DNA from: an uncultured Gammaproteobacteria bacterium
GTDB taxonomy: Bacteria; Pseudomonadota; Gammaproteobacteria; Nitrosococcales; Methylophagaceae
Reading direction: 5' to 3'
DNA: 64,000 nucleotides
Assembly: GCA_937900515.1 (NCBI GenBank)
Contig: CALCCU010000112.1
Span: 62,001 to 126,000, forward strand
The position numbers and the translations under genes are program-made. The notes under the pieces were generated by a model. The model was not told where the DNA came from. It did not search any database and worked only from the letters and a program-made list of their open reading frames with translations. Shown piece by piece: positions 1 to 8,888 of the stretch. The first letter of the stretch is position 1; each line of letters starts with the position of its first letter.

Positions 1-606
1 GACGCAGTTATCGATCATATTGAATTGCCAAATGAGAGTACCTCTGGCAAAAACCAACTACTTGTTGTTGCCAGCCGTGAATCAATTATTCGTGGTTATG
101 TAGATCAACTACAATCAGCTGAGATAAATCTAAAAACTATAGATATTGCAGTTCAAGCTGCTCGCAACATTGTTAACTTTCAATCTAAAGAGTTGTCGCA
201 TAATAGCATCGGCCTATTAAACTTATGGGATGACGTAGCAAAAATAAGTGTAATTTTAAATAATGATCTTTATATAAACAGAAGCTCAAATATAGGTCTA
301 GAATCACTCGCGCATGTCAGTGATCAAGATGAAAATAGTCAACTAATATTAGACTCCCTCGCACTAGAGTTGCAGCGCACGTTTGATTATTATGAAAGCC
401 ACTCAAGGCAGGCTCCTATCTCACAGCTATTTATTATCTCAAATGAAAAACCCGTAAAAAATCTGGCCGAAATGCTTCAAGCACGCTTAGGTATAGATTG
501 CATTAGTAGCAATATGAATGACATTGTCACACTCGGCGAGAATGTTGATAATATTGATTATAGGTGTATCTCCGCAATTGGTGGCGCATTAAGGGATTTT
601 TCATAA
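1..606 (+). CDS. mshI: MSHA biogenesis protein MshI, C-terminal part (cut by window start)
   Basis: The reading frame is open from the first base, so this is the C-terminal end of a longer protein; the TTG near base 25 is internal, not a real start. The visible ~200 residues look like the second half of a PilM/MshI-type actin-fold protein, ending in an IGGALRDF segment like the 'IAxGLALR' end of PilM proteins. MshI is an inner-membrane-associated assembly factor of MSHA-type IV pili. It is followed one base later by a PilN-like gene, then mshJ and mshK, which supports the family call more than the sequence alone does. The N-terminal nucleotide-binding part lies outside the window. Confidence 0.7.
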   Translation, partial: DAVIDHIELPNESTSGKNQLLVVASRESIIRGYVDQLQSAEINLKTIDIAVQAARNIVNFQSKELSHNSIGLLNLWDDVAKISVILNNDLYINRSSNIGLESLAHVSDQDENSQLILDSLALELQRTFDYYESHSRQAPISQLFIISNEKPVKNLAEMLQARLGIDCISSNMNDIVTLGENVDNIDYRCISAIGGALRDFS

Positions 607-607
607 T

Positions 608-1180
608 ATGCAGCAAATCAACCTATACCAAGCTCAATTTCAGCCTCAAAAAGTAGCGCTAACGCCTGAGCGAATGTTACAAACGGTACTAATAACCCTC
701 GCTTTATTTGCATCCCTTAGTTTCTATCAAGCTCATAAAAATTCCAGCTTACAAAGTGAAATAATAGAAACACAACAGGCTATTCCTATTACCACGGAAT
801 CATCGACAGTCTCGTCTCCACTTCTTAAGGGAGAATTAGATAGTTTGCAAAAGCAATATACGGAAAAGCAGACTTTTTTAAATTACCTCACCCACCATGA
901 ATTAGGCAATCAACAAGGGTTTTCGCAAACATTAAGCAATCTATCTCAACAACGTATTGAAAATGTCTGGCTAACGTCATTTTCATTACGTGATGCAGGC
1001 CATTCTGTCACGCTTGATGGTCAAGCTCTAGAATCAAATCAAATTCCACTTTATATTGATAGTTTGGCGCAAGGTTCACAGTTCCAAGGTAAGCAGTTCT
1101 CTGTATTTGAACTACAGCAACCTGATGATTCTGGAATCTATACCTTTAAACTTCAAACCAATGAAAATAAAGGGAAGTAA
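608..1180 (+). CDS. PilN-like MSHA biogenesis protein (MshI2)
   Basis: A 190-residue PilN-type protein. It has the typical short cytoplasmic start (MQQINLYQAQF, like the 'INLL' motif of PilN that contacts PilM), one membrane helix at about residues 24-42, a coiled-coil stretch at about 48-100 and a small periplasmic alpha/beta domain. PilN proteins link the cytoplasmic PilM/MshI to the periplasmic alignment complex of type IV pili. The ATG directly follows the mshI stop, so translation is probably coupled. In Vibrio-type msh loci the PilM-like and PilN-like parts are often annotated together as mshI; here they are separate genes. Family confidence is good, the exact name less so. Confidence 0.68.
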   Translation: MQQINLYQAQFQPQKVALTPERMLQTVLITLALFASLSFYQAHKNSSLQSEIIETQQAIPITTESSTVSSPLLKGELDSLQKQYTEKQTFLNYLTHHELGNQQGFSQTLSNLSQQRIENVWLTSFSLRDAGHSVTLDGQALESNQIPLYIDSLAQGSQFQGKQFSVFELQQPDDSGIYTFKLQTNENKGK

Positions 1181-1183
1181 CAG

Positions 1184-1861
1184 GTGGATAAGCATCTAAA
1201 GTCTATTACAACTTACCTATTAGGACTGTCTCTAAGGGAGCGACTGCTCTTATTGCTCATTTTCATCACCGTAATTTATGCCGCTTGGGATGGTTTAATC
1301 TATAGTAAACAGACTCAGCTCTACCAGCAATTAATTACTCAAAAGCAGGAACTGGCAGAACAGTATCAGCAGAAGCAAGTAACGTTAGCTGAAAATCTCG
1401 CAGCACTACGAAAACAAAATAGTTCAAAAGAACAATTACTCCAAGAAATAGCAAATCATAAGCAACAACTAACGGCAGTAAATGTCGAAATTGACCAGGT
1501 TTTAGGTAGTCTTGTTCCACCTACTAAAATAACAGAGCTATTACATAGTTTGTTACTAAAGACCCAAGGTTTGAAGCTATTGGCACTAAGCAATAAGCCC
1601 GTTGAAGCAATTTCAATATTTGATAATGAGCAAACCGAAGAAGCCGTAAGTGATAGTCAGACTAACCTATATAAACACTCGACGACAATGATTTTACTCG
1701 GTGATTATCAACAACTTTATCATTACCTAAAAATGATAGAACAATCAAAATGGGGACTCTATTGGGATCAGCTCGAATATAAAGTAACTGACTACCCTAA
1801 AGCTCAAATCACTCTAGACGTCCATACGGTTAGCAGCGATCAATATTGGATAGGCTTATGA
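1184..1861 (+). CDS. mshJ: MSHA biogenesis protein MshJ (GspM/PilO-like)
   Basis: A 225-residue protein starting at a GTG three bases after the preceding stop. It has a short cytoplasmic N-terminus, a membrane helix at about residues 19-36 (a run of leucines followed by FITVIYAAW), a long coiled coil at about 40-110 and a C-terminal periplasmic ferredoxin-like domain. That is the architecture of MshJ/GspM/PilO alignment-complex proteins. Its position between a PilN-like gene and mshK supports MshJ. The last codons overlap the mshK start in an ATGA arrangement. Confidence 0.72.
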   Translation: MDKHLKSITTYLLGLSLRERLLLLLIFITVIYAAWDGLIYSKQTQLYQQLITQKQELAEQYQQKQVTLAENLAALRKQNSSKEQLLQEIANHKQQLTAVNVEIDQVLGSLVPPTKITELLHSLLLKTQGLKLLALSNKPVEAISIFDNEQTEEAVSDSQTNLYKHSTTMILLGDYQQLYHYLKMIEQSKWGLYWDQLEYKVTDYPKAQITLDVHTVSSDQYWIGL

Positions 1862-2232
1862 TAGTAAATCGTTTAGCAACGCTGGTACTGATCGGTACAA
1901 GCTTGCTTTCTAATGCCGTCTTCGCCAAAGAGACATTAACTGATCCGACCATGCCTGCTAATTACTCGACAAAATCAGTAAAACACTTGGCACAGGAAGC
2001 TCCCAGTAACAAGTCTCAGATTGAATTGAAATTAAACTCCACAATTATCTCGCCATACCAAAAAATAGCTGTTATCAATGGCAAGCAATTAAAAGTTGGC
2101 GAAGAAATTAGTGGTGCGACTATCACTCAAATCTCACACCAACATGTTGTTCTTAACTATGAAGGTAAAGAAGTTGAACTCTTATTACAGAGTTCATTTA
2201 TCAGTCAAGTCAACGCAGCTAAGCAAAAATAA
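1858..2232 (+). CDS. mshK: MSHA biogenesis protein MshK
   Basis: A small secreted protein, 124 residues from the chosen ATG, which overlaps the mshJ stop (ATGA). A TTG four codons upstream is possible, but the ATG gives a cleaner signal peptide (MIVNRLATLVLIGTSLLSNA, cleavage near AVFA-KE). The mature part starts with the DPTMPANY segment typical of MshK/GspC-like proteins ('L.DPTRPP') and ends in a small domain with 'IISPYQKIAVINGKQLKVGE', resembling the GspC homology region ('ARINGE..VGD'). It probably works with the MshL secretin, but mshL is not downstream: the next gene is dsbB on the opposite strand. Confidence 0.7.
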   Translation: MIVNRLATLVLIGTSLLSNAVFAKETLTDPTMPANYSTKSVKHLAQEAPSNKSQIELKLNSTIISPYQKIAVINGKQLKVGEEISGATITQISHQHVVLNYEGKEVELLLQSSFISQVNAAKQK

Positions 2233-2240
2233 TTCAGCCT

Positions 2241-2723
2241 TTATTTTCTAAATATTTGCCCAAAAGATAAGGCAGCTAATGCTGTAAAAGCGACTAAGGT
2301 CCAAGCAGGTATGCTCAATCCCATGAATGACCAGACCACCTCAGCACACTCGCCTGAGCCACGCATCACCATATTAATCGCATCAGCTAAGGGGAAGTTT
2401 TCCAGCATGAAGTTTAAGCCTGGCCCGCAACTTGGCACTTGATCTTCTGGTAGGTTTTGCAACCAAACATGCCTTGCTGAAATTCCCATGCCAACAAGAG
2501 CAACAAGTCCTGCTAAGACGGCATATACCTTAATCCCTACTGTTTTAGGATTATGTATAACAGCAAGCAACATGATCAAGCCAACAAACAACGTGAAAAC
2601 TCTTTGAAGAATACATAATGGGCATGGTTCTAAATGCTCTACAAATTGGAAGTAAGCTGCAATTCCTAACATCAAAGCACAAAATAAGAAGCCTAATAAA
2701 AATAAACTACGTGACGCTAACAT
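2241..2723 (-). CDS. dsbB: disulfide bond formation protein DsbB
   Basis: A 160-residue inner-membrane quinone reductase that reoxidises DsbA. Four membrane helices are visible. The first redox pair is CPLC (Cys34, Cys37 from the chosen start) and the second is Cys99 and Cys126 in the second periplasmic loop, so all four catalytic cysteines are present. The frame can be opened four codons upstream at a TTG, but a GGAG ribosome site lies 6 bases before the ATG at 2723, so that start is preferred. It ends 8 bases from mshK and is convergent with it. No dsbA is next to it. Confidence 0.93.
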   Translation of the reverse strand: MLASRSLFLLGFLFCALMLGIAAYFQFVEHLEPCPLCILQRVFTLFVGLIMLLAVIHNPKTVGIKVYAVLAGLVALVGMGISARHVWLQNLPEDQVPSCGPGLNFMLENFPLADAINMVMRGSGECAEVVWSFMGLSIPAWTLVAFTALAALSFGQIFRK

Positions 2724-2791
2724 TACTTTCTCCAAGGATTAATTCTGTGCTAACTTACATTAAAGACCATCAGGTATAAAGGGAAAAGATA

Positions 2792-3310
2792 ATGAACGAA
2801 CAAGAACTCGAACAAAAACTAGTTGATGCCTACGATAAAATGATGGGCAGGATTAATGGTGTAATTGCTTCAGCCGAACAACATGCCCTTCCAACACTAC
2901 AAAATAATATCAATAAAGCAAAGCAACAAGCTATTGAATTAAAAGAAGTCTCAAAAGATGAAGCTGATAAGATTGCCTCTTACCTTCAACGAGATATCCA
3001 CCTTGCTGCTGAATATTTAGAGCAATCAGGTGAAAATTTTTCTACTTGGTTTAATTTTGATATTGAATTAATTGAAGCAAGACTGCTTGAAGCATTTTCA
3101 AATGTAGCCGATAAAACGCGACTTGAGCTTGCGCAACTTGCCGAGCAAGCAAAACAAGCTCAGCAATATCACACGGGTGAAATAACAGCTATTGGTACGC
3201 TAACTTGTACAGCATGTGACACTGTCATGCATTTTAAAAAGACAAGTCGTATCCCTCCTTGTCCAAAATGTCATAAAACAGAATTTATTCGAACTCGCCA
3301 CAAAAGCTAG
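2792..3310 (+). CDS. zinc-ribbon protein of the DUF1451/YbeL family
   Basis: A 172-residue protein with a helical, charged N-terminal domain (about 1-130) and a C-terminal zinc ribbon with two cysteine pairs: Cys139/Cys142 and Cys157/Cys160. This arrangement matches the DUF1451 (E. coli YbeL) family, whose role is not established. An AAAGGGAAAAG ribosome site precedes the ATG. Its TAG stop shares a CTAG with the stop of the convergent roxA gene. The zinc site is inferred from cysteine spacing. Confidence 0.82.
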   Translation: MNEQELEQKLVDAYDKMMGRINGVIASAEQHALPTLQNNINKAKQQAIELKEVSKDEADKIASYLQRDIHLAAEYLEQSGENFSTWFNFDIELIEARLLEAFSNVADKTRLELAQLAEQAKQAQQYHTGEITAIGTLTCTACDTVMHFKKTSRIPPCPKCHKTEFIRTRHKS

Positions 3311-4479
3311 TCAGCCCAATAAAAGCCACCTTCGGAAATAAGTTGGCATAATACATTCGCTGATTGGGGACTTGTTTTAATACGTTGCCAGTCAGCAAGT
3401 GTAATCACACTATTTTCTGCTAATAGTGGCAATAAATCGAAGTCCTTTTCATCAAACAGATACGGTTCACCCGCCATAAATAATGTGCCACGGCTTCCAT
3501 CGATATGCCATGCGAAACGATGATAAAGGCTACGTTGTAAATTAGCCCCCTCCTCAAACTCTTTATTTAACTCAGATACCGTCAGCAAATCCGACCACGT
3601 TTCTTCAGCCAAGGCAGTTAAACTAGACTTCGTTTCAGATACATACCTACCCAAAGCATCAGCTAAAATGGGCGCTGCTTGGTCAATCGTCATGTGAAGC
3701 AACTGTTTCAAGCGATCGATTGCAGCTTGATCTATTTGATGAGGATGAGCTGAAGTTATTAGACTGGCATCATTATATCGTCCTGTCGCTAACTCTTTTT
3801 CTAATAAGTTACTAATAACGGCATCTAATAGATCGGTTTGGGAAGGCGCACGAAAACCAATAGAAAAAGTCATACAGTCATTTTTTGCCACTCCATGATG
3901 CGCAACATAGGGAGGCAAATAAAGCATGTCACCAGGCTCTAAATCCCAGTCTTGATCTGGAAAAAACTCCGCGAGTATTTGAACATCAATTCCTTCAATC
4001 TGCTCGGAATTATGGACTGGATGATCAGTAAATTTCCAATTTCTTGTTCCCATCGCCTGCAATAAGAACACATCATAGCCATCAGTATGCGGCCCCACTG
4101 TACCATGCTCGGGAGCATAACTTACCATCAAGTCATCACGGCGCCAGTCAGGAATAAAACGAAACGGATCTAATAAATACTGTAATTCAGGTAGGTGCTT
4201 ATCCACATCCTGAACTAACACTGTCCAATGCGTTTCAGGTAAACGATTAAAGACTTCATCAGAAAATGGGCCATGACTAATTTGCCATGAACCGTTAGTT
4301 CCTTTTTCTTCAATTAAGCGAGACTCAATTTCTGGCTCGCAAGCTAGCCCAGCTAAATCATCAGGACTAATTGGTGACTTAAACCCTTTAAATGCTTGTC
4401 GAATTAACAATGGCTTTTTCTGCCAATATTCATCTAAAAACTGTTGATGTGTTAAACCTGTATTAAAAAATTCATCCAT
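3307..4479 (-). CDS. roxA: ribosomal protein uL16 arginine hydroxylase RoxA (YcfD)
   Basis: A 390-residue Fe(II)/2-oxoglutarate dioxygenase of the cupin (JmjC-like) family. The metal triad is visible: the HTD motif (His131, Asp133) and the histidine in PPYVAHHG (His194/195). Downstream is the C-terminal winged-helix-like region typical of YcfD. In E. coli this enzyme hydroxylates an arginine of ribosomal protein L16. Length and motif spacing fit the bacterial ribosomal oxygenase family. It lies 13 bases downstream of nfeD on the same strand, so it may be cotranscribed with qmcA-nfeD. No strong ribosome site was seen. Confidence 0.88.
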   Translation of the reverse strand: MDEFFNTGLTHQQFLDEYWQKKPLLIRQAFKGFKSPISPDDLAGLACEPEIESRLIEEKGTNGSWQISHGPFSDEVFNRLPETHWTVLVQDVDKHLPELQYLLDPFRFIPDWRRDDLMVSYAPEHGTVGPHTDGYDVFLLQAMGTRNWKFTDHPVHNSEQIEGIDVQILAEFFPDQDWDLEPGDMLYLPPYVAHHGVAKNDCMTFSIGFRAPSQTDLLDAVISNLLEKELATGRYNDASLITSAHPHQIDQAAIDRLKQLLHMTIDQAAPILADALGRYVSETKSSLTALAEETWSDLLTVSELNKEFEEGANLQRSLYHRFAWHIDGSRGTLFMAGEPYLFDEKDFDLLPLLAENSVITLADWQRIKTSPQSANVLCQLISEGGFYWAD

Positions 4480-4492
4480 TGTTCTATATCTA

Positions 4493-4936
4493 CTAGTCGA
4501 CTATCTCAACACTGAAAACAACATTATTTAAACTAATAATTTTTATTTTTGTGCCCGCAGGACAATCATTTCCTTGAATTTTCCATGTTGAATCATCGAC
4601 TTTAACTTTACCCTGACCATCAACAATAGGATCTTTTAAAGTAATGACACGGCCAACATACTGCTCACCACGTCGATTAAGCAATGGTTCGTCAGTCTCT
4701 ATAGGATTCTTACTGTAATAATAACGCCAAGTAATAATACTCAGAATTGAAAGCACCGCAAAGAAGAAAACTTGGTACTCCCACTCCATATCAGGCACGA
4801 AAAACAGTGCGACGCCAGTTATAAAGGCTGCAACGGCCATCCATAGAGCAAAAAAGGTTGGTGCAAGCATTTCAATAATAACGAGTGCTACCGCCGCCAT
4901 CCACCAGTGCCAAAAGTCGGGTACAAATACTTCCAT
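4493..4936 (-). CDS. NfeD family membrane protein (YbbK/NfeD short type)
   Basis: A 147-residue protein with two or three N-terminal membrane helices (about residues 8-72) and a C-terminal small beta-barrel (OB-like) domain at about 85-145. This is the short NfeD type that pairs with SPFH/stomatin proteins. It is transcribed after qmcA with a 6-base gap and an AGAAGGA ribosome site. In E. coli the equivalent pair is qmcA-ybbK. It probably forms a membrane microdomain complex with QmcA; that is a family-level inference. Confidence 0.85.
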   Translation of the reverse strand: MEVFVPDFWHWWMAAVALVIIEMLAPTFFALWMAVAAFITGVALFFVPDMEWEYQVFFFAVLSILSIITWRYYYSKNPIETDEPLLNRRGEQYVGRVITLKDPIVDGQGKVKVDDSTWKIQGNDCPAGTKIKIISLNNVVFSVEIVD

Positions 4937-4942
4937 CGCTAT

Positions 4943-5860
4943 TTATCCTTCTTTGAATGTATTTTTAGCTAGCTCTGCAATCCCACCTAATGAACCGATC
5001 ACGCTGCTTGCTTCTAGCGGCATAAAGACCACTTTGCTATTGTCAGCTGAGGCGACATCTTGCAATGATTCGACGTATTTCAGAGCAACAAAATAATTAA
5101 TGGCTTGAATATCACCTTTTGCAATCGCTTCAGATACTACAAACGTTGCACGAGCCTCAGCTTCTGCAGAACGTTCACGAGCTTCAGCATCACGAAATGC
5201 AGCTTCTTTCCGCCCTTCGGCATCTAATACAACAGCTTGTTTTTCACCTTCTGCTTTCAAGATTTCAGCTTGACGAAAACCTTCTGCTTCTAAAATATTG
5301 GCCCGCTTTTCACGCTCAGCTTTCATTTGACGGCCCATTGCTTCCACGAGATCCGCAGGTGGTGCAATATCTTTAATCTCAATACGCGTTACTTTCACAC
5401 CCCAAGGTGTTGTCGCATCATCAACAACACTTAATAGACGTGCATTAATTTCATCACGTTTAGAAAGTAGTTCATCTAAATCCATCGAGCCCATAACAGT
5501 ACGAATATTCGTCTGGGTCAAATTCAAAATGGCATTGTTAAGATTATTCACTTCATAAGCTGCTTTTGCCGCATCAACCACTTGAAAAAACACAACCCCA
5601 TCAACACGTACCATGGCATTGTCTTTAGTGATAATTTCTTGTGAATCAACATCAAGAACTTGTTCCATCATATTTATTTTCGCGCCAATGGTATCCACTA
5701 CCGGCACAATTAGGTTTAAACCTGGTCGTAATGTTTTGGTATAACGCCCAAAACGTTCAACTGTAAATTCACGCCCTTGTTGAACTGATTTAACACCCAA
5801 TAAGATTATAATTATTGCTAATACCAAGAAAAAAAGTACAAATGCTGAAAAACCTTCCAT
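4943..5860 (-). CDS. qmcA: SPFH/Band 7 membrane protease-subunit-like protein QmcA
   Basis: 305 residues from the chosen ATG, the same length as E. coli QmcA. One N-terminal membrane helix (about 5-25) is followed by the SPFH/Band 7 domain ([16 protein letters not shown]), then a long alanine- and glutamate-rich coiled coil (about 185-255) with the '[15 protein letters not shown]' pattern typical of stomatin/prohibitin relatives. A start 13 codons upstream is possible, but GGAGAG lies 8 bases before the ATG at 5860 and no ribosome site precedes the outer one. First gene of the qmcA-nfeD pair. Confidence 0.9.
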   Translation of the reverse strand: MEGFSAFVLFFLVLAIIIILLGVKSVQQGREFTVERFGRYTKTLRPGLNLIVPVVDTIGAKINMMEQVLDVDSQEIITKDNAMVRVDGVVFFQVVDAAKAAYEVNNLNNAILNLTQTNIRTVMGSMDLDELLSKRDEINARLLSVVDDATTPWGVKVTRIEIKDIAPPADLVEAMGRQMKAEREKRANILEAEGFRQAEILKAEGEKQAVVLDAEGRKEAAFRDAEARERSAEAEARATFVVSEAIAKGDIQAINYFVALKYVESLQDVASADNSKVVFMPLEASSVIGSLGGIAELAKNTFKEG

Positions 5861-5987
5861 TTCATTCTCTCCATCAAATAAGGATAAAAAATACTCCATT
5901 AATCATACAGTAAATAGATATAAATCTTGGACATTTTGTCCTCGAAGTCGGACAATAGCCTCACATCAACTTTCTAAAAACTTGGCT

Positions 5988-6653
5988 ATGAAATCAGATT
6001 TTTTGACGCGACTACTTCTCACAATAAGCTTAAGCATAATCAGCATATCGTCCTATGCGGCACAGTGGTATCACGTTGAGTTAGTTGTTTTTGAGCAGCT
6101 TTCAACAGTTACTGATGAACAATGGCCCTATATGAAAGAAGTCAGCACTGGTTCAGTCACACCAGATACAAATAACAGGCTTATGCACCCTACAGAGGTG
6201 TCAACATTAATTGATAGTAAAAACAGTCTATCTTACTCATCGAAATACCGAGTCCACTATCACCGTGCTTGGCAGCAGCCAATCATGACAAAACGCTCGG
6301 CAAAAGCCATCACAATAAACTCACCCAATGGCATGATTGACGGGACTATTCGTTTATATAAGTCGACATATCTTCATGCAGCAGTTGATCTTTGGCTATT
6401 AGAAAACAAAGTACCGCTTAACGACTGGTCAGAGGCTTCAGCTGAGGGTGAAATTATTGGTGGAGTAAGAAATCCTCATCTTGATCAGGCTCATCGAATT
6501 CGCAGTAAAAAACTACACTTTTTCGACCACCCCAAATTAGGGGCAATATTACAACTAACGCCGATTAGAACACCAGTATCTGCTCAGGAAGAAGCTAAAA
6601 AACTCGAAACGTATTCTTTACCAGAACAAGGTCTAGCTACTGCATCTGAATGA
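5988..6653 (+). CDS. csiV: CsiV-family periplasmic protein
   Basis: A secreted protein of about 221 residues. It has a signal peptide (hydrophobic run at about 8-22, cleavage near SYAA-QW) followed by WYHVELVVFEQ, the opening signature of the CsiV family (named for cell-shape integrity in Vibrio cholerae, where CsiV promotes LpoA/PBP1A peptidoglycan synthesis). A histidine- and arginine-containing central region and a C-terminal 'GAILQLTPI' strand also fit. ATG at 5988 is preferred over the TTG two codons upstream. Its 3' end overlaps the convergent thioinosine phosphorylase gene by 17 bases. Confidence 0.75.
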   Translation: MKSDFLTRLLLTISLSIISISSYAAQWYHVELVVFEQLSTVTDEQWPYMKEVSTGSVTPDTNNRLMHPTEVSTLIDSKNSLSYSSKYRVHYHRAWQQPIMTKRSAKAITINSPNGMIDGTIRLYKSTYLHAAVDLWLLENKVPLNDWSEASAEGEIIGGVRNPHLDQAHRIRSKKLHFFDHPKLGAILQLTPIRTPVSAQEEAKKLETYSLPEQGLATASE

Positions 6654-7377
6654 GCCGAGCCAACACCTGTTTAACTTGCTTCATACCACCAGCAAGTGTT
6701 TGTTCAATTTCAGCCATAGTGATTAGCTTATCCGATAAACCTGCAGCCCAATTCACCATTAGAGCACAGCTTGCATAGCTGATATTTAACTCACGTGCCA
6801 AATAAGCTTCAGGCATACCCGTCATACCAACCATCGCACAACCATCTTGCGCCATCCTTGTTATTTCAGCGGCAGTTTCTAGTCTTGGGCCCTGTGTAGC
6901 ACCATAGGTGCCGCCATCATGTACCGTAATATTTAGAGCAATAGCTGCTTTCAGCAAGGCTTGCCTTAGTGCTTCATCATAGGGGTAAGTAAAATCAATA
7001 TGTTTATCGGGTGAGAAATTATCACTATAAAAGCTCTGTTCACGGCCATAAGTATAGTCAATAATTTGATCTGGCACCGCTAATGCTCCCGGCGGCAAAT
7101 CAACTTGAATACCACCTACCGCAGCTACGGCAATAATCTTTTCGACACCGACTTGATGTAAGGCCGAAATATTCGCTCGGTAATTTATTTTATGTGGGGC
7201 CACGGTATGTCCGCGGCCATGCCGAGGTAAAAAGACAACCGACTTACCATGAAAATTGCCAAATAATAACTCACTTGAAGGCATACCGTAAGGTGTCGTT
7301 ACAGTCCTTTTTTCATCAATAGTTAGACCATCTAATGCAGTCAAACCTGTTCCACCAATTATCGCTAACTGACTCAT
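6637..7377 (-). CDS. S-methyl-5'-thioinosine phosphorylase (MtnP-like PNP family)
   Basis: A 246-residue member of the MTAP/PNP family II. Phosphate-site GGTG at residues 8-11, PRHGRGHTVAPHKINYRAN, and the active-site region GMTGMPEAYLARE are visible. The base-binding loop reads VNWAAGL, with Asn where adenine-specific MTAPs carry the Asp-containing segment; this points to 6-oxopurine substrates, as in Pseudomonas methylthioinosine phosphorylase. It lies one base after hpt in the same operon: phosphorolysis of methylthioinosine would yield hypoxanthine, which Hpt converts to IMP. Specificity is inferred from the loop and the neighbour. Confidence 0.85.
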   Translation of the reverse strand: MSQLAIIGGTGLTALDGLTIDEKRTVTTPYGMPSSELLFGNFHGKSVVFLPRHGRGHTVAPHKINYRANISALHQVGVEKIIAVAAVGGIQVDLPPGALAVPDQIIDYTYGREQSFYSDNFSPDKHIDFTYPYDEALRQALLKAAIALNITVHDGGTYGATQGPRLETAAEITRMAQDGCAMVGMTGMPEAYLARELNISYASCALMVNWAAGLSDKLITMAEIEQTLAGGMKQVKQVLARLIQMQ

Positions 7378-7378
7378 A

Positions 7379-7918
7379 TTATCGTCCTTTTACTGCATAA
7401 ATCCCAGGAGCATTGCGCCAATAGCCCTGATAGTCCATCCCAAAGCCAAATACATATCGATTAGGTACCGTCAGACCGATAAACTCAGGCTGAGCAGCTA
7501 ATTTATTATTATGAAGTTTATCAATCAAGGTTAAGCATTTTACCGACGCAACACCTTGTTCAAGACAATATTCGCGTAAAGCATTAATCGTAATGCCTTC
7601 ATCAAAAATATCTTCCACCAAAATAACTGCACGATCTTTTAAACTGGTCACAGGTTGGTGCAGCCATTCCAGTTCACCGCCCTCCAGCTTATCGCCGTAA
7701 CGTGTTAGATGAATATAATCTAATTCCAAAGGAAAATTAAGTTTAGGCAATAAATTACCAGTGGTGACAACCGAACCATTCATTACGCAAAGTAACAGTG
7801 GATTACTATCAGCATAGTGTTGTGAAAGCGACTCAGCCAAGCTGTTTAGGGCCTGTTCAATTTCATCAAGAGAATAAAGTAAGTCTGCCGTATCTAAAAC
7901 GTGCTGAAGCTGTTGCAT
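7379..7918 (-). CDS. hpt: hypoxanthine-guanine phosphoribosyltransferase
   Basis: A 179-residue type I phosphoribosyltransferase. The PRPP-binding motif is VILVEDIFDEGIT (about residues 98-110), a flexible-loop region 'YIHLTRYGD' precedes it and the purine-binding C-terminal loop contains FGFGMDYQGYWRNAPGIY. It salvages hypoxanthine and/or guanine to IMP/GMP. It is the first gene of a two-gene operon with methylthioinosine phosphorylase, an arrangement also known in Pseudomonas. It diverges from the ABC importer genes. Confidence 0.9.
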   Translation of the reverse strand: MQQLQHVLDTADLLYSLDEIEQALNSLAESLSQHYADSNPLLLCVMNGSVVTTGNLLPKLNFPLELDYIHLTRYGDKLEGGELEWLHQPVTSLKDRAVILVEDIFDEGITINALREYCLEQGVASVKCLTLIDKLHNNKLAAQPEFIGLTVPNRYVFGFGMDYQGYWRNAPGIYAVKGR

Positions 7919-7986
7919 GTAAATCTCATCTATTTAGGTTCTAATGAGCTATTATAATGACTTTTTTAGTCTATAAGGGACTTAAG

Positions 7987-8883
7987 ATGCGCCGTTTCTG
8001 GCCACTTGTTTTATTTGTCATTATTCTTTCTATTGCTCTGATAAGTACTCAAAAGCCATCAGCGCCTACTGTAGAGACTAAGCAAATTCCCCAGCGTATT
8101 ATTTCCTTAGCACCAAGTATTACCGAAACACTTTTTGCTATTGGTGCAGGCCAACAAGTTGTGGGCGTAACCAAATATTGTGACTTTCCATCTGAAACGA
8201 CTTCCTTACCTAGTGTCGGTGGTTTCATCGATCCAAATATTGAAGCCATTGTGGCACTCCAACCGGATCTCGTTGTGCTATTAGCAAATCATTCGCATGT
8301 TATAAAACAACTCCAGCAACTTCATATCAATGTCTTAGCAGTAAGCAATACTAGCCTAACGGATATACAGCAAACTATTAGTACGCTAGGCGAAGCTACT
8401 CATCACCAAAATAAAGCCAAGCAAATAATAGAAAAAATTAACACCACAATCACCTCGATAAAAACTAAAACAGCCAAGCTCGCTAAACCTCGCGTAATGA
8501 TTTCCATGGGGCATAGCATAGGTACAGAACACATCGAGCAAGTGTTTATCGCAGGACAAAGAGATTTTTATAATGATTTAATTAGACTGGCAGGCGGTAC
8601 TAACGCCTATGAAGGCACTCAATTAAAAGTGCCATCAGTTTCAATTGAAGGCATTATGCAACTCAACCCAGAAGTAATTTTAGATATATTCCCTGAATAT
8701 GATGACCATCTGATAGATCTCGCTCAGACACTTGAACGCTGGCATTCTTTAAAATACGTCGATGCAATACAAAATAACCGTATTCACATCATCGAAGAAA
8801 GTTATGCCACTATACCTGGACCGAGAATATTTTTATTATTAGAAAAAATCGCGCCCTTAATTCATCCAGAAGTCGATTGGTAG
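7987..8883 (+). CDS. periplasmic binding protein of a vitamin B12-type ABC importer (BtuF-like)
   Basis: About 298 residues with an N-terminal hydrophobic signal or anchor segment (about 4-20), then the BtuF/FecB-like class III binding fold: PQRIISLAPSITETLFAIGA, VVGVTKYCDFPSE, VGGFIDPNIEAIVALQPDLV. The SLAPSxTE and CDFP motifs are typical of the cobalamin-binding branch rather than iron-siderophore proteins, but the substrate is not proven. The ATG at 7987 is chosen because AAGGGA lies 6 bases upstream; a start ten codons earlier has no such site. A TATAAT hexamer lies at 7953-7958. First gene of a three-gene importer. Confidence 0.78.
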   Translation: MRRFWPLVLFVIILSIALISTQKPSAPTVETKQIPQRIISLAPSITETLFAIGAGQQVVGVTKYCDFPSETTSLPSVGGFIDPNIEAIVALQPDLVVLLANHSHVIKQLQQLHINVLAVSNTSLTDIQQTISTLGEATHHQNKAKQIIEKINTTITSIKTKTAKLAKPRVMISMGHSIGTEHIEQVFIAGQRDFYNDLIRLAGGTNAYEGTQLKVPSVSIEGIMQLNPEVILDIFPEYDDHLIDLAQTLERWHSLKYVDAIQNNRIHIIEESYATIPGPRIFLLLEKIAPLIHPEVDW

Positions 8884-8888
8884 CTAAT

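Noticed and set aside
7919-7986. Cobalamin riboswitch upstream of the BtuF-like gene
   Set aside because: The interval is too short and contains no B12-box-like motif.
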